NCBI GenBank assembly: GCA_031412355.1
Contig: JANOCR010000241.1
Coordinates: 1-17,021, forward strand
Length of the DNA: 17,021 bases
Origin: JAENVT01 sp031412355
Lineage (GTDB): Bacteria > Actinomycetota > Acidimicrobiia > Acidimicrobiales > Ilumatobacteraceae
Reading direction: 5' to 3'
Part shown: one piece after another, positions 1 to 6,881 of the stretch
Layout: every line of letters starts with the position of its first letter
How positions within the stretch are numbered: the stretch's first letter is position 1
Made by a program: the position numbers and the translations under genes
Notes under the pieces: generated by a model
What the model was told of the DNA's origin: nothing
Database searches by the model: none
The model's input: only the letters and a program-made list of their open reading frames with translations

Positions 1-2760
1 GCGACGATCCTGCACCCTGATGAGCTTGACGTCGCAGTACGGACGGGCAATGCCTTCCACCGGCGTACCGCCGTTGTCGGTGAGTGTCGGGTTCGCCTGG
101 TAATCGGGATCCGCCGGGTTGGTGGTGTTGATCACGTGCAGGCGGCCTGCGCATGGTGAGTCGACGGTCTTGGCGCGATAGTCATTGATCGCCACCGGGG
201 TTGGCGGGTCGCTGCCAAGCGTGCCGTCGTAGGCCCATGGACCCTGTGAGACGTAGCTATCGCCCTGGAAGACGTTGACCGCCGCCTCGTCGGTGAACTT
301 GTAGGCGGTGTTATTGCCGCCGGCGACAACGGGGCTGGCAGGCGGGATGGCCTCGACCAGGTAGTCACCGTGGTTCAGATCTCCGAAGCCGTAGTTACCG
401 TCGACGGCGCCGTCCTCACCGAATTGCACGGCTTGCACAGGCGCTTCAACGCAGGGGTACTCCGCCGCGCTGCCGTAGTCACCGGGAACAGATTGTGGAA
501 GCGACTGGCTGTACGCCGGCGTGCCGTCGGCGGTGCGAGCGATGCAGCCGTAGGGGCGGATCCAGCTCTCGGTTTCCTGCGTGGTTGCGCTGCCGGTGGT
601 GTCGGGCGTTGGATCGCATCCATCCTCGGGCACATCAACGGTGCCGTACTCGTCGAACGGGCGGGCGCACAGATTGCCCATTTGGTCGTAGCCGTACTGC
701 CTGATTGCCCCGGCGTTCGGTTGACCTGCCGGAACCGTCTCCAAGCTGCCATTGGGGTTGGGGATCCACAGTTGCATGGTCACGCCAGGGACGCCCGGCT
801 GCCAGTCTTCCGAAGCTGCGTTGCGAGGGTTCAGTTCGTTGCGGGTGACGTCGTATTGCACCGTGCCGACGATGCCGCCGTTCTCCTCAGGGCCATACGG
901 CAGCACGCCGACGTCGAAGTGGCCACCGAGGCCGAAGATGTTGAGCACGTTCCAGTCGACCTGGTCGGTGAGCTGCGTATGTGGCGTCGGGTCGTTGCCG
1001 AGTGTCCAGGTGGCACCGGTGGTGCGATAGCCGCTGTGGTACGCCTCGAGGATCAGGAACTGACCCAGCGGGTAGGCATGCATGTCCCATTCGCCTTCGG
1101 AGTTGGTCACGGCGCTGGCCTGACCCTGATCCATCAGCGTGTTGACCCTGGTTCGCAGCGTGAGCCCGAACTCGGGCACACCCGGCTCCTCATAGGCCGT
1201 GCCGACGCCGTCACGCTTACCGTTGGCGTTCTGGTCGAGGAAGACCGAACCTTCGAGGTCGGTGAACCAGCCGGCGAGAGGGAACGAGCCGATGTCGACG
1301 GTTCCACCGTTCTTCACCGAGACCTGAACGAAGTCGAGGATTCGGACTTGCGATTCGTCCCAGAGGGTCACGGTGTACGTGCCGTTGGGAACGCTGTCGA
1401 GCTGGAACGTGCCATCGGGGTTGGCGCGCTGCACGATCTGCGCCTGATCTGTCGGGCCGACGCAACCTGCCAGGCAGGCCAGCGAAATCCAGCCGTCCTC
1501 GACCGGTCCATCGAGCTCGGTGCCTGTTCCGCCGCCCCAGATGTTGCCGGGGTTGGGCAGGCCGGTCGTCTGGGCGATGTACGTGCGCCCGACCATGATC
1601 CGGCCCTTGATCTTGCCCGTCACCGCTGCGTTGTTGAGAACGTCCTGGCGCTGCACGAATCCGAACGTGACGAACGGGACGTTCTCGCCGCCGACGACAA
1701 GCTCGGTGTCGAAGCCGGTGGAGCCTTCCATGTTCCACGTGTCCCAGTCGTGACCGCCTTCGAGCGTGGTGGTCTGGATCCATGGGTTGTCGGACTCGGC
1801 GTTGGTCTGCGGGTCGGGCGGAATGACCTTCACCGCATAGCGGTTCGGGCCGACGTTCGGGATGTAGATGTTGCCTTCCCTGTCGGAGATGCACTGCGTC
1901 GTGCCACCGGCCAACTGGCCGCCGCTGGCGCCGCCGTTGCTCAACTCGACGGGGATCGGCGCGCCGTCACCGTCGAAGATCATCTCACCCGCGAGGTTCG
2001 TCTGATACTCGGTGCACAGCGCGTTGCCGTACACGTCGAAGTTGACCTCGCCGGCAATGTCGCTCATCTGGGCCGTGAAGCCCTCCATGTTGTTGCGCTC
2101 CGGATTGGCCGGTCCGTTGGCGGGGACGTACGTCTCGGGCACACCGTCGAACTGGCCATTGGTCGACGCATTGTCGTTGAAGACCTGTACGCGCACAGTC
2201 ACTGAAGGCAACGGCAGCGGGTTCATCTTCACGACGACTTCATGCGTCCCATTTTCGATGACGGTGAAGTGGGCGCCGTCGATCTTGAAATCGTCGGCCA
2301 TCACCGAAATGAGGTACTTGCCGGCGGGCAGATTCAGGCCACCGCCAATGTCGTCCTGGTCGCCGCTGGCAACGATCTTGCTATGGCCGTCGATGGCGCG
2401 AACTGATGGCCAGGTGCACAGGTCCGGGTAAACCTCTTCGCCCGGGCCCGGGTAGGCCGTGCCAGCCAAGGGGGTGTTGGCATCCTGCGCGCTCGTTGGC
2501 AGACACCGTGACGGATCGAACGCGACGTCGCCAATGTTGTCCTCGTTGATCAGCCACTTGAAGTCGTCGATCGGGTCCCCCGCCGTGACGGGAAAGCTAC
2601 GGAACGGCAACTGGGCGGGGCTGGTGTACGCCACGAGAACGTCGAGTGTGACGTTGCCCCCTGCCGCCGAGACCGGCGATGCCGAAACCGACCAATCCAA
2701 AACAGTGACTGCGCACAGGCAAACAATCGCCAATACGCGTGAAAGCAGCTTGGTGCTCAC
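1..2760 (-). CDS. giant exported Cna-B/SdrD-like multidomain protein, 3' part missing
   Basis: The minus frame is open from a GTG at 2760 to base 1, giving 920 residues with no stop, so the C-terminus lies outside the window. A purine-rich ribosome site (GGAAGGGA, 2766-2773) sits 5 bases upstream and supports this start. Residues 1-32 form a signal peptide (MSTKLLSRVLAIVCLC, ending near SPVSA). Beta-sandwich modules follow. One near 193 starts VFNDNASTNGQFDG. A carboxypeptidase-regulatory-like module spans about 380-498 (NPDGTFQLDSVPNGTYTVTL). An SdrD-B-like module begins near 506 with a D-x-N-x-N-G-x-x-D loop and then EPGVP. Another begins near 628 (GIVGTVQYD, then QPGVPGV). A final one runs off the edge. 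The D-x-N loops resemble Ca-binding SdrD/Cna-B loops. Protein family knowledge suggests a cell-surface or secreted structural or adhesive role; no enzymatic domain is visible in this part. Scattered Cys residues could form disulfides. Specific function is unknown. Confidence 0.85.
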   Translation of the reverse strand, partial: MSTKLLSRVLAIVCLCAVTVLDWSVSASPVSAAGGNVTLDVLVAYTSPAQLPFRSFPVTAGDPIDDFKWLINEDNIGDVAFDPSRCLPTSAQDANTPLAGTAYPGPGEEVYPDLCTWPSVRAIDGHSKIVASGDQDDIGGGLNLPAGKYLISVMADDFKIDGAHFTVIENGTHEVVVKMNPLPLPSVTVRVQVFNDNASTNGQFDGVPETYVPANGPANPERNNMEGFTAQMSDIAGEVNFDVYGNALCTEYQTNLAGEMIFDGDGAPIPVELSNGGASGGQLAGGTTQCISDREGNIYIPNVGPNRYAVKVIPPDPQTNAESDNPWIQTTTLEGGHDWDTWNMEGSTGFDTELVVGGENVPFVTFGFVQRQDVLNNAAVTGKIKGRIMVGRTYIAQTTGLPNPGNIWGGGTGTELDGPVEDGWISLACLAGCVGPTDQAQIVQRANPDGTFQLDSVPNGTYTVTLWDESQVRILDFVQVSVKNGGTVDIGSFPLAGWFTDLEGSVFLDQNANGKRDGVGTAYEEPGVPEFGLTLRTRVNTLMDQGQASAVTNSEGEWDMHAYPLGQFLILEAYHSGYRTTGATWTLGNDPTPHTQLTDQVDWNVLNIFGLGGHFDVGVLPYGPEENGGIVGTVQYDVTRNELNPRNAASEDWQPGVPGVTMQLWIPNPNGSLETVPAGQPNAGAIRQYGYDQMGNLCARPFDEYGTVDVPEDGCDPTPDTTGSATTQETESWIRPYGCIARTADGTPAYSQSLPQSVPGDYGSAAEYPCVEAPVQAVQFGEDGAVDGNYGFGDLNHGDYLVEAIPPASPVVAGGNNTAYKFTDEAAVNVFQGDSYVSQGPWAYDGTLGSDPPTPVAINDYRAKTVDSPCAGRLHVINTTNPADPDYQANPTLTDNGGTPVEGIARPYCDVKLIRVQDRR

Positions 2761-2814
2761 GCCCGTCCCTTCCGTCCTCGTCCTCTGGAGCCGTCCGCTA
2801 CCGAGAGTGAGCGG

Positions 2815-2843
2815 ACTATAACTAAGGGCTTAGGTCTTAGCAA
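2815..2843 (-). promoter_or_regulatory. sigma70-like promoter of the giant exported protein
   Basis: On the minus strand a TTGCTA -35 (2838-2843) and a TATAGT -10 (2815-2820) are separated by exactly 17 bases, about 55 bases upstream of the GTG start. The spacer contains the inverted repeat CTAAG-GG-CTTAG (2822-2833), and another CTTAG copy (2836-2840) touches the -35. This arrangement would suit a repressor or activator site. The assignment rests on sequence match only. Confidence 0.5.
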
Positions 2844-2950
2844 GCATTTCTTTCGCCAAATCGGCGTTTGATGTAATACTCGGGTCAAGCAGTGGTTTAT
2901 TAACTACCTTACGTGATGTCCTAAGACTCATTCTTGACACGAGAGGCCGA

Positions 2951-2964
2951 AGGGCTGCAGCCCT
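2951..2964. repeat. 14-base perfect palindrome upstream of the LLM oxidoreductase
   Basis: AGGGCTGCAGCCCT is a perfect palindrome lying 11 bases after a consensus TTGACA (2934-2939) and about 50 bases before the ATG of the luciferase-like gene. It occupies the place where a -10 box would be expected, so it could be an operator or a short RNA stem. No good -10 was found, so a promoter is not claimed. Confidence 0.35.
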
Positions 2965-3012
2965 GTTGCCTGAGCGCATGGCGATTTGGATTGTTGGTCT
3001 ACGGTCTGTCGG

Positions 3013-3855
3013 ATGGTCGCATTTGGAATCAAGACACCACCGCAGCACGGCCCGTGGGCCGATTTTCTCGACGTGTGGCGGGCAGCGGACGACATCGAGG
3101 TGTTCGAATCGGCCTGGACCATGGACCACTTCTACCCGCTCACTCCCCCTATCGACGGCCCTCACCTGGAGAGCTGGGCGGTCCTGGCGGCGTTGGCGCA
3201 GGCCACGACGCGGTTGCGTCTCGGGTGCATGGTCAACGGCATGCACTACAGACATCCAGCCATCACCGCCAACGGGGCGGCCACGCTGGATCACATCTCG
3301 GGCGGCAGGTTCAACCTCGGCCTCGGCGCCGGATGGTTCGAGACCGAGTCGAACGCCTACGGAATCCCGCTCGGGTCGATGAAGGAACGCTTCGATCGAT
3401 TCGACGAAGGCTTGGAGGTGATCGTCTCGCTGCTGACCAACGAGTACACCGACTTCGACGGGCGGTACTACCGGCTGACCAACGCCCGCTGCGAGCCAAA
3501 GCCCGTGCAATCGCGCATCCCGATCGTGGTCGGCGGACGTGGCCCCAATCGCACGCTTCCGGCAGCAGCCAGGTGGGCCGACATATGGGATCTTGCCGGA
3601 CCCGACAGCCCGGCAACGTGGAAGGCCTCGAGCGACATCCTCGACCAACGCTGCGCCACGATCGGCCGCGATCCCACCGAGATTCGCCGATCGGTACACC
3701 TGATGTGGGCCGAACAAGACGACCCGTCAGCCATGGCGGCCAGCGCCGCCGACTACGCGGAAGCGGGCGCCGATCTGGTGATCTTCTCGATGCGCGCGCC
3801 GTATCGCGTCACCAGGCTCGAGCCGCTGGCGCGAGCACTGGCCGCTCTGGACTGA
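3013..3855 (+). CDS. LLM-class, probably F420-dependent oxidoreductase (Rv1855c-like)
   Basis: This 280-residue protein has the luciferase-like TIM-barrel fold. Recognisable landmarks are the N-terminal strand VAFGIKTPPQ (2-11), AWTMDHFYP (34-42), the strand RLRLGCMVNGMHYRHP (67-82) and GGRFNLGLGAGWFE (97-110). IPIVVGGRGPNRTL is a typical C-terminal cofactor loop. The overall pattern matches the F420-binding branch related to mycobacterial Rv1855c, where such enzymes transfer hydride between F420 and small organic substrates; the substrate here is unknown. I chose the ATG at 3013 because the conserved first strand begins right after it; an in-frame TTG at 2986 would add nine residues unlike the family. 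The ribosome site is weak. The gene ends 7 bases before the stop of the convergent cadI-like gene and appears monocistronic. Confidence 0.88.
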   Translation: MVAFGIKTPPQHGPWADFLDVWRAADDIEVFESAWTMDHFYPLTPPIDGPHLESWAVLAALAQATTRLRLGCMVNGMHYRHPAITANGAATLDHISGGRFNLGLGAGWFETESNAYGIPLGSMKERFDRFDEGLEVIVSLLTNEYTDFDGRYYRLTNARCEPKPVQSRIPIVVGGRGPNRTLPAAARWADIWDLAGPDSPATWKASSDILDQRCATIGRDPTEIRRSVHLMWAEQDDPSAMAASAADYAEAGADLVIFSMRAPYRVTRLEPLARALAALD

Positions 3856-3862
3856 GCGTCGC

Positions 3863-4273
3863 TCAGACCAGTTCGGCAGTCGCGCAGCATCCTCCCTCGG
3901 ACTCGATCACAGGCGCGTCGGCGAGCACGGTGTAGAACTCCCACGAGTTCTCCGGTCCCTTGATCCACACCTTGTCCTGCACTGCGAAGCAACACGTCGT
4001 GTTCTCCTGCACTTCGCTGGGAAGGTGCTGATCGGACGCACGAGCAATCGCCGCGGCAACCTCGTCGGTCGACTCGACCTCGACCCCGATGTGGTTCAGG
4101 GAGCCCGGCTCGCCGGCCCCCGCGAACAGCACCAGTTTCAGCGGAGGGTCGACGATCGCGAAGTTGGCGTACCCGGGTCGGACCTTGGCCGGCGGGGTCT
4201 GGAAGAGCTTGGTGTAGAACTCGATCGAAGCGTCGAGGTCGGCAACATTGAGGGCTAGCTGTACACGAGACAT
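3863..4273 (-). CDS. cadI: CadI/ArsI-family metalloenzyme (VOC fold), metal(loid) resistance
   Basis: This 136-residue vicinal-oxygen-chelate protein is very close to mycobacterial CadI, as seen in MSRVQLALNV, GYANFAIVDPPLKLVL, NHIGVEVES and TTCCFAVQDKVW. In ArsI, the characterised relative, the enzyme uses Fe(II) and O2 to cleave the carbon-arsenic bond of methylarsenite or aromatic arsenicals. The likely metal ligands Gln5, His61 and Glu112 and the vicinal pair Cys94-Cys95 that binds trivalent arsenic are all present. A second pair, Cys129-Cys130, sits near the C-terminus as in CadI. A clear ribosome site (AAGGAG, 4280-4285) fixes the ATG at 4273 rather than an upstream start at 4330. It is divergent from arsR and shares its control region, so induction by arsenic, antimony or cadmium is likely. 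Whether it demethylates arsenicals or only responds to cadmium cannot be told from sequence. Confidence 0.92.
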   Translation of the reverse strand: MSRVQLALNVADLDASIEFYTKLFQTPPAKVRPGYANFAIVDPPLKLVLFAGAGEPGSLNHIGVEVESTDEVAAAIARASDQHLPSEVQENTTCCFAVQDKVWIKGPENSWEFYTVLADAPVIESEGGCCATAELV

Positions 4274-4279
4274 TGGATG

Positions 4280-4285
4280 CTCCTT
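4280..4285 (-). promoter_or_regulatory. ribosome binding site that fixes the cadI start
   Basis: AAGGAG on the minus strand lies 6 bases before the ATG at 4273. It selects this start over the longer in-frame possibility at 4330, whose extra residues lie inside the operator region. Confidence 0.75.
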
Positions 4286-4297
4286 GAATGACGATGA

Positions 4298-4359
4298 TAT
4301 AGATTGATGATTATCAATACAGGCATTCAATCAACTACATCGACATTTGTCAATCTATA
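4298..4359. promoter_or_regulatory. divergent cadI/arsR control region with nested inverted repeats
   Basis: Two inverted repeats are nested in the gap between the divergent genes. TATAGATTGA (4298-4307) is repeated exactly in inverted form as TCAATCTATA (4350-4359), 42 bases away. Inside its left arm begins a compact ATTGAT-N4-ATCAAT dyad (4303-4318), which closely resembles known ArsR/SmtB operators. The stretch is AT-richer than its surroundings. The arrangement suits an ArsR dimer binding at two places and controlling both genes. Confidence 0.7.
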
Positions 4360-4372
4360 CCCGCGAATTCGC

Positions 4373-4378
4373 TACAGT
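4373..4378 (+). promoter_or_regulatory. possible -10 element giving a leaderless arsR mRNA
   Basis: TACAGT ends 7 bases before the arsR ATG at 4386, so transcription would start at or next to the start codon. There is no Shine-Dalgarno sequence before that ATG, which agrees with a leaderless message of the sort common in actinobacteria. The best -35-like word, TTGTCA (4347-4352), is 20 bases upstream, longer than ideal. Confidence 0.35.
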
Positions 4379-4385
4379 GTCTCGC

Positions 4386-4730
4386 ATGGCTGCTAAGACC
4401 CGTGCTGCTCCGGTGGACGCCGTCGGCTGTTGCTCGCCAGTGAGCGCCGAGATGCTGGGCCAGCGCGATGCCGAGTTGCTGGCAGCGGCATTCGCTGCCC
4501 TCGCAGATCCGATCCGGCTGCGGCTGTTGTCGTGCATCGCCTCGGCCGAGGGCGACGAGGTGTGTGCGTGCGATCTACTCGAGCCGTCGGGACGCTCGCA
4601 ACCCACGGTCAGTCACCACATGAAGATCCTTGTCGATGCCGGCCTGGTCGAGCGCGAGAAGCGCGGGCTCTGGGTCTGGTACCGCGTGGCGCCGGCTCGT
4701 CTCGCGGCTCTGCGCGCCGCGCTGGCCTGA
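4386..4730 (+). CDS. arsR: ArsR/SmtB-family metal(loid)-sensing repressor
   Basis: This 114-residue winged-helix repressor carries the family core LADPIRLRLLSCIAS (39-53), the metal-helix motif EVCACDL (58-64) and the recognition helix SQPTVSHHMKILVDAGLV (71-88), followed by the wing REKRGLWVWYRV. Cys15 and Cys16 precede the core, as in the Corynebacterium glutamicum ArsR in which Cys15, Cys16 and Cys55 bind As(III). Cys60 and Cys62 here lie at the place of the classic ArsR CVCDL motif, so either or both site types may operate. The repressor should release the shared operator when trivalent arsenic or antimony binds, derepressing itself and cadI. I chose the ATG at 4386 because an upstream TTG at 4347 lies in the operator region and adds atypical residues. 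The gene converges with the Rieske ferredoxin gene, 16 bases away. Confidence 0.92.
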   Translation: MAAKTRAAPVDAVGCCSPVSAEMLGQRDAELLAAAFAALADPIRLRLLSCIASAEGDEVCACDLLEPSGRSQPTVSHHMKILVDAGLVEREKRGLWVWYRVAPARLAALRAALA

Positions 4731-4746
4731 GACGACGACCGCTCAG

Positions 4747-5061
4747 TCAGCCGATGTCGATGCTGACCGTGCTGTCGTCGACCCGCGTGGGGTACGTCTT
4801 CAGGTTGACGCGGATCGGGGCACCCTTGCCTTCGCCGGTGCGGTAGTCGAAACGCCCGTTGTGCTTCGGGCACTCGATGATGTTGTCCATCACCAACCCG
4901 TCGGCCAGCATGGTGCGCTCATGTGTGCACGTGCCGTCGGTTGCGTAATACCGGTCATCGGGCGAGCGGAAGATCGCGTAGAGACAGCCGTCGTGCTCGA
5001 ACGGCACCACGTCTTCGCGATCGATGTCGTCGAGCCCGCACACCACGACCCACTTCGACAC
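4747..5061 (-). CDS. MocE-like Rieske [2Fe-2S] ferredoxin
   Basis: This 104-residue protein is a stand-alone Rieske ferredoxin. The cluster ligands are Cys45-Thr-His47 and Cys64-Pro-Lys-His67, giving the C-x-H and C-x2-H pattern of Rieske centres, in the local contexts DGTCTHE and ECPKHNGRFD. It has no signal peptide or membrane segment and should be cytosolic. The GTG start at 5061 is 8 bases after the stop of the desaturase gene, with little ribosome-site sequence, so translational coupling is likely. The pairing matches mocD-mocE of rhizopine catabolism and similar oxygenase-ferredoxin pairs; electrons probably pass from an NAD(P)H reductase through this protein to the di-iron enzyme. No reductase gene is nearby. 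The longer frame reading upstream to 5523 overlaps the desaturase and is not real. Confidence 0.88.
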   Translation of the reverse strand: MSKWVVVCGLDDIDREDVVPFEHDGCLYAIFRSPDDRYYATDGTCTHERTMLADGLVMDNIIECPKHNGRFDYRTGEGKGAPIRVNLKTYPTRVDDSTVSIDIG

Positions 5062-5069
5062 GGCGAGGC

Positions 5070-6122
5070 CTAGCTCGAGACGCCGACAGCGGGGACGCTG
5101 TCGGGCAGTTCGCGGTGGATGTAGTACGCCGGGTCCTTGCGTTGTCTCAGCAACACAGGCATGAACTCGGCGAACGCGGCCGAGATGCTGGCAGCTGGCG
5201 CAGGCAGATCGTGCTTGATCTCGTCGTGCAAACGGGGCAGTGCGTGGAACGGGACCATCGGGAACATGTGATGCTCGACGTGGTAGTTCATGTTCCAGTA
5301 GACGAATCGGGTGACGGGGTTCATGTACACGGTGCGGCTGTTCAGGCGATGATCGGTGACGTTGTCGGCAAGGCCGCTGTGTTGGGTGAGCCCGGTCATC
5401 AGGTGGTGCCAGGCGCCGTACAGCCGCGGCAGGCCCACGAGCATCGCCGGCAGGATGCTGCCCGACCACACACACGAAGCGATGACGCCCGCATAGATGA
5501 GTAGCCAGGCGCGGGCAGTCCAATAGGTCTTGCGGTTCTCGGAGTCGGGCACGAACGCTGCTTCCTGTGCCGTCAGCCGACCCGAAGCATGAATGATCAT
5601 GTGCTTGAACGCCAGCGGCACGTCGAAGATGCCGAAGAAGTTGGCAGCGATGTGCCAGAGCGCTGGCGGCCGCATGGCCACGATCTCGGGATCGCGACCG
5701 ACGATGATCGTGTCTGTGTGATGGCGAACGTGACTCCAGCGCCAGACCGTGGGGTCACGCATGATCATGAAACAGGCGAGGTGGTACACGACGGTGTTCA
5801 TCCACCGCGTCCTGAACGCCGTGCCGTGCCCACATTCGTGCCATCGCGCATCCGATGCCGAGCCGTAGAGGACTCCGTATACGGCGAAGCACAGCAACGA
5901 CCAGACCGAGAACCACAGGTAAACGCCCAATCCACCGAACAGCACCAGCAGACCGATCCACAAGAGCGTGTCACGGATCGCGGGACCGTTGCGACGTTGC
6001 ATCAGTTCTTTCATTCGCTTGCGAGGGACATCGGTGCGGTACCACTGCGCCTGCGACAGACCGGTCTCGACGGCGCGGCGCGAATCCTCGCCGATCAATG
6101 AGTAGTCCCGTGTCACAGTCAT
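5070..6122 (-). CDS. MocD-like membrane di-iron fatty acid desaturase/hydroxylase
   Basis: This 350-residue integral membrane protein carries the three histidine boxes of the fatty acid desaturase superfamily: H95-E-C-G-H99, H131-V-R-H-H135 and H281-V-E-H-H285. Hydrophobic segments lie around 52-90 and 218-245. These eight or more histidines bind the two irons that activate O2. Relatives desaturate acyl chains or hydroxylate other substrates; the neighbouring Rieske ferredoxin favours the MocD type over acyl-CoA desaturases, which use cytochrome b5 or other ferredoxins. The substrate is not known. The ATG at 6122 has only a weak GAG before it; the frame stays open far upstream, but that part overlaps the protease and molybdenum enzyme genes and is a shadow. 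It is divergent from the protease gene, with 60 bases between starts. Confidence 0.88.
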   Translation of the reverse strand: MTVTRDYSLIGEDSRRAVETGLSQAQWYRTDVPRKRMKELMQRRNGPAIRDTLLWIGLLVLFGGLGVYLWFSVWSLLCFAVYGVLYGSASDARWHECGHGTAFRTRWMNTVVYHLACFMIMRDPTVWRWSHVRHHTDTIIVGRDPEIVAMRPPALWHIAANFFGIFDVPLAFKHMIIHASGRLTAQEAAFVPDSENRKTYWTARAWLLIYAGVIASCVWSGSILPAMLVGLPRLYGAWHHLMTGLTQHSGLADNVTDHRLNSRTVYMNPVTRFVYWNMNYHVEHHMFPMVPFHALPRLHDEIKHDLPAPAASISAAFAEFMPVLLRQRKDPAYYIHRELPDSVPAVGVSS

Positions 6123-6182
6123 CTCAACTCGTACGGGATGGTAGCTGGCCGGACCGATACGACAAAGATTGGCGGACCCACC

Positions 6183-6830
6183 ATGAACCTGCCGTGTCGA
6201 GTCGTGTCCGTTGTCGTAGCCGGGATGATGGCTGCGTCCTGTGGAGGGGAGCATCGGGTCACGATTGGCGATGCGGCCGTGCAGATCATTGCCGAGGGCT
6301 GCAGCACAGTCGAGGTCCACGGCGCGGGGATGATGACCGCAGAAGGTCGCATCGCGACCGTCGCCCACGTCGTGGCCGGAGCGACGCGCGTGCAGGTTCG
6401 TGGCACGGGGGGCTCCGCAGACGCGACCGTCGTGTACTTCGATCCGGTTCGCGACCTCGCCGTGCTGCAGGTCGATTCGGACGTGGCCCAGCCGATCGAC
6501 ATCGGCACAGCCAAGTCCGGCGACCATGGCTCGGTCATCGTGTATCGCGATGGTGAGCCCCTGGAGCTGCGCGCCGAGGTGCAGCGACTGGTCGACATTC
6601 GGACTGCCGACATCTACGGCGACGGCACGCACATCCGCCCTGGCTACGAGCTGAACGTCGAAATCCAGGCAGGTGACTCGGGCGCGGTGGTGGTGGTCGA
6701 CGGCAAAGCGGTGGCGTTGCTGTGGGCGACCAGTCGGCAAGCGGAGGGCCGAACATGGGCGATGCGAACCTCGCTGCTCGCCGATCATCTGGCTACCGGC
6801 ACCCCCGTCGACAACGGTGAGTGTGCGTAA
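6183..6830 (+). CDS. small trypsin-fold serine protease, probable lipoprotein
   Basis: The 215-residue product starts with a short signal peptide ending in MMAASC, a loose lipobox that would put a lipid on Cys20. The mature part has the full chymotrypsin-type triad: His62 in TVAHVV, Asp91 in DPVRDLAVL, and Ser166 in AGDSGAVVVV. The length is that of a bare protease domain, with no PDZ or other partner domain, unlike HtrA. Cys40 and Cys214 could pair. The substrate is unknown; it may act outside the membrane. I chose the ATG at 6183 because it directly precedes the signal peptide, while an upstream ORF start at 6138 adds polar residues. It ends 51 bases before the molybdenum enzyme large subunit and might be cotranscribed with it, though no functional link is known. 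Confidence 0.82.
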   Translation: MNLPCRVVSVVVAGMMAASCGGEHRVTIGDAAVQIIAEGCSTVEVHGAGMMTAEGRIATVAHVVAGATRVQVRGTGGSADATVVYFDPVRDLAVLQVDSDVAQPIDIGTAKSGDHGSVIVYRDGEPLELRAEVQRLVDIRTADIYGDGTHIRPGYELNVEIQAGDSGAVVVVDGKAVALLWATSRQAEGRTWAMRTSLLADHLATGTPVDNGECA

Positions 6831-6881
6831 CCGCGCAGTCCCGTGAAACCCGACGACGCCCGACGTGGCATATTGGCGACT

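Noticed and set aside
370..2205. 611-codon open frame on the plus strand
   Set aside because: It lies antisense to the giant exported protein, whose product has a signal peptide and recognisable beta modules. The plus-strand product is Arg/Val/Asp-rich with no motif, as expected for a shadow in high-GC DNA.
2830..3717. 295-codon minus-strand frame antisense to the LLM gene
   Set aside because: It is antisense to a clear luciferase-fold gene. Its last 25 codons in the AT-richer gap look somewhat protein-like, but there is no start or ribosome site close to them.
3853..3865. TGAGC-GTC-GCTCA stem that includes the stop codons of both convergent genes, considered as a bidirectional terminator
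   Set aside because: The stem has only five base pairs, a three-base loop and no T-runs; it may be accidental.
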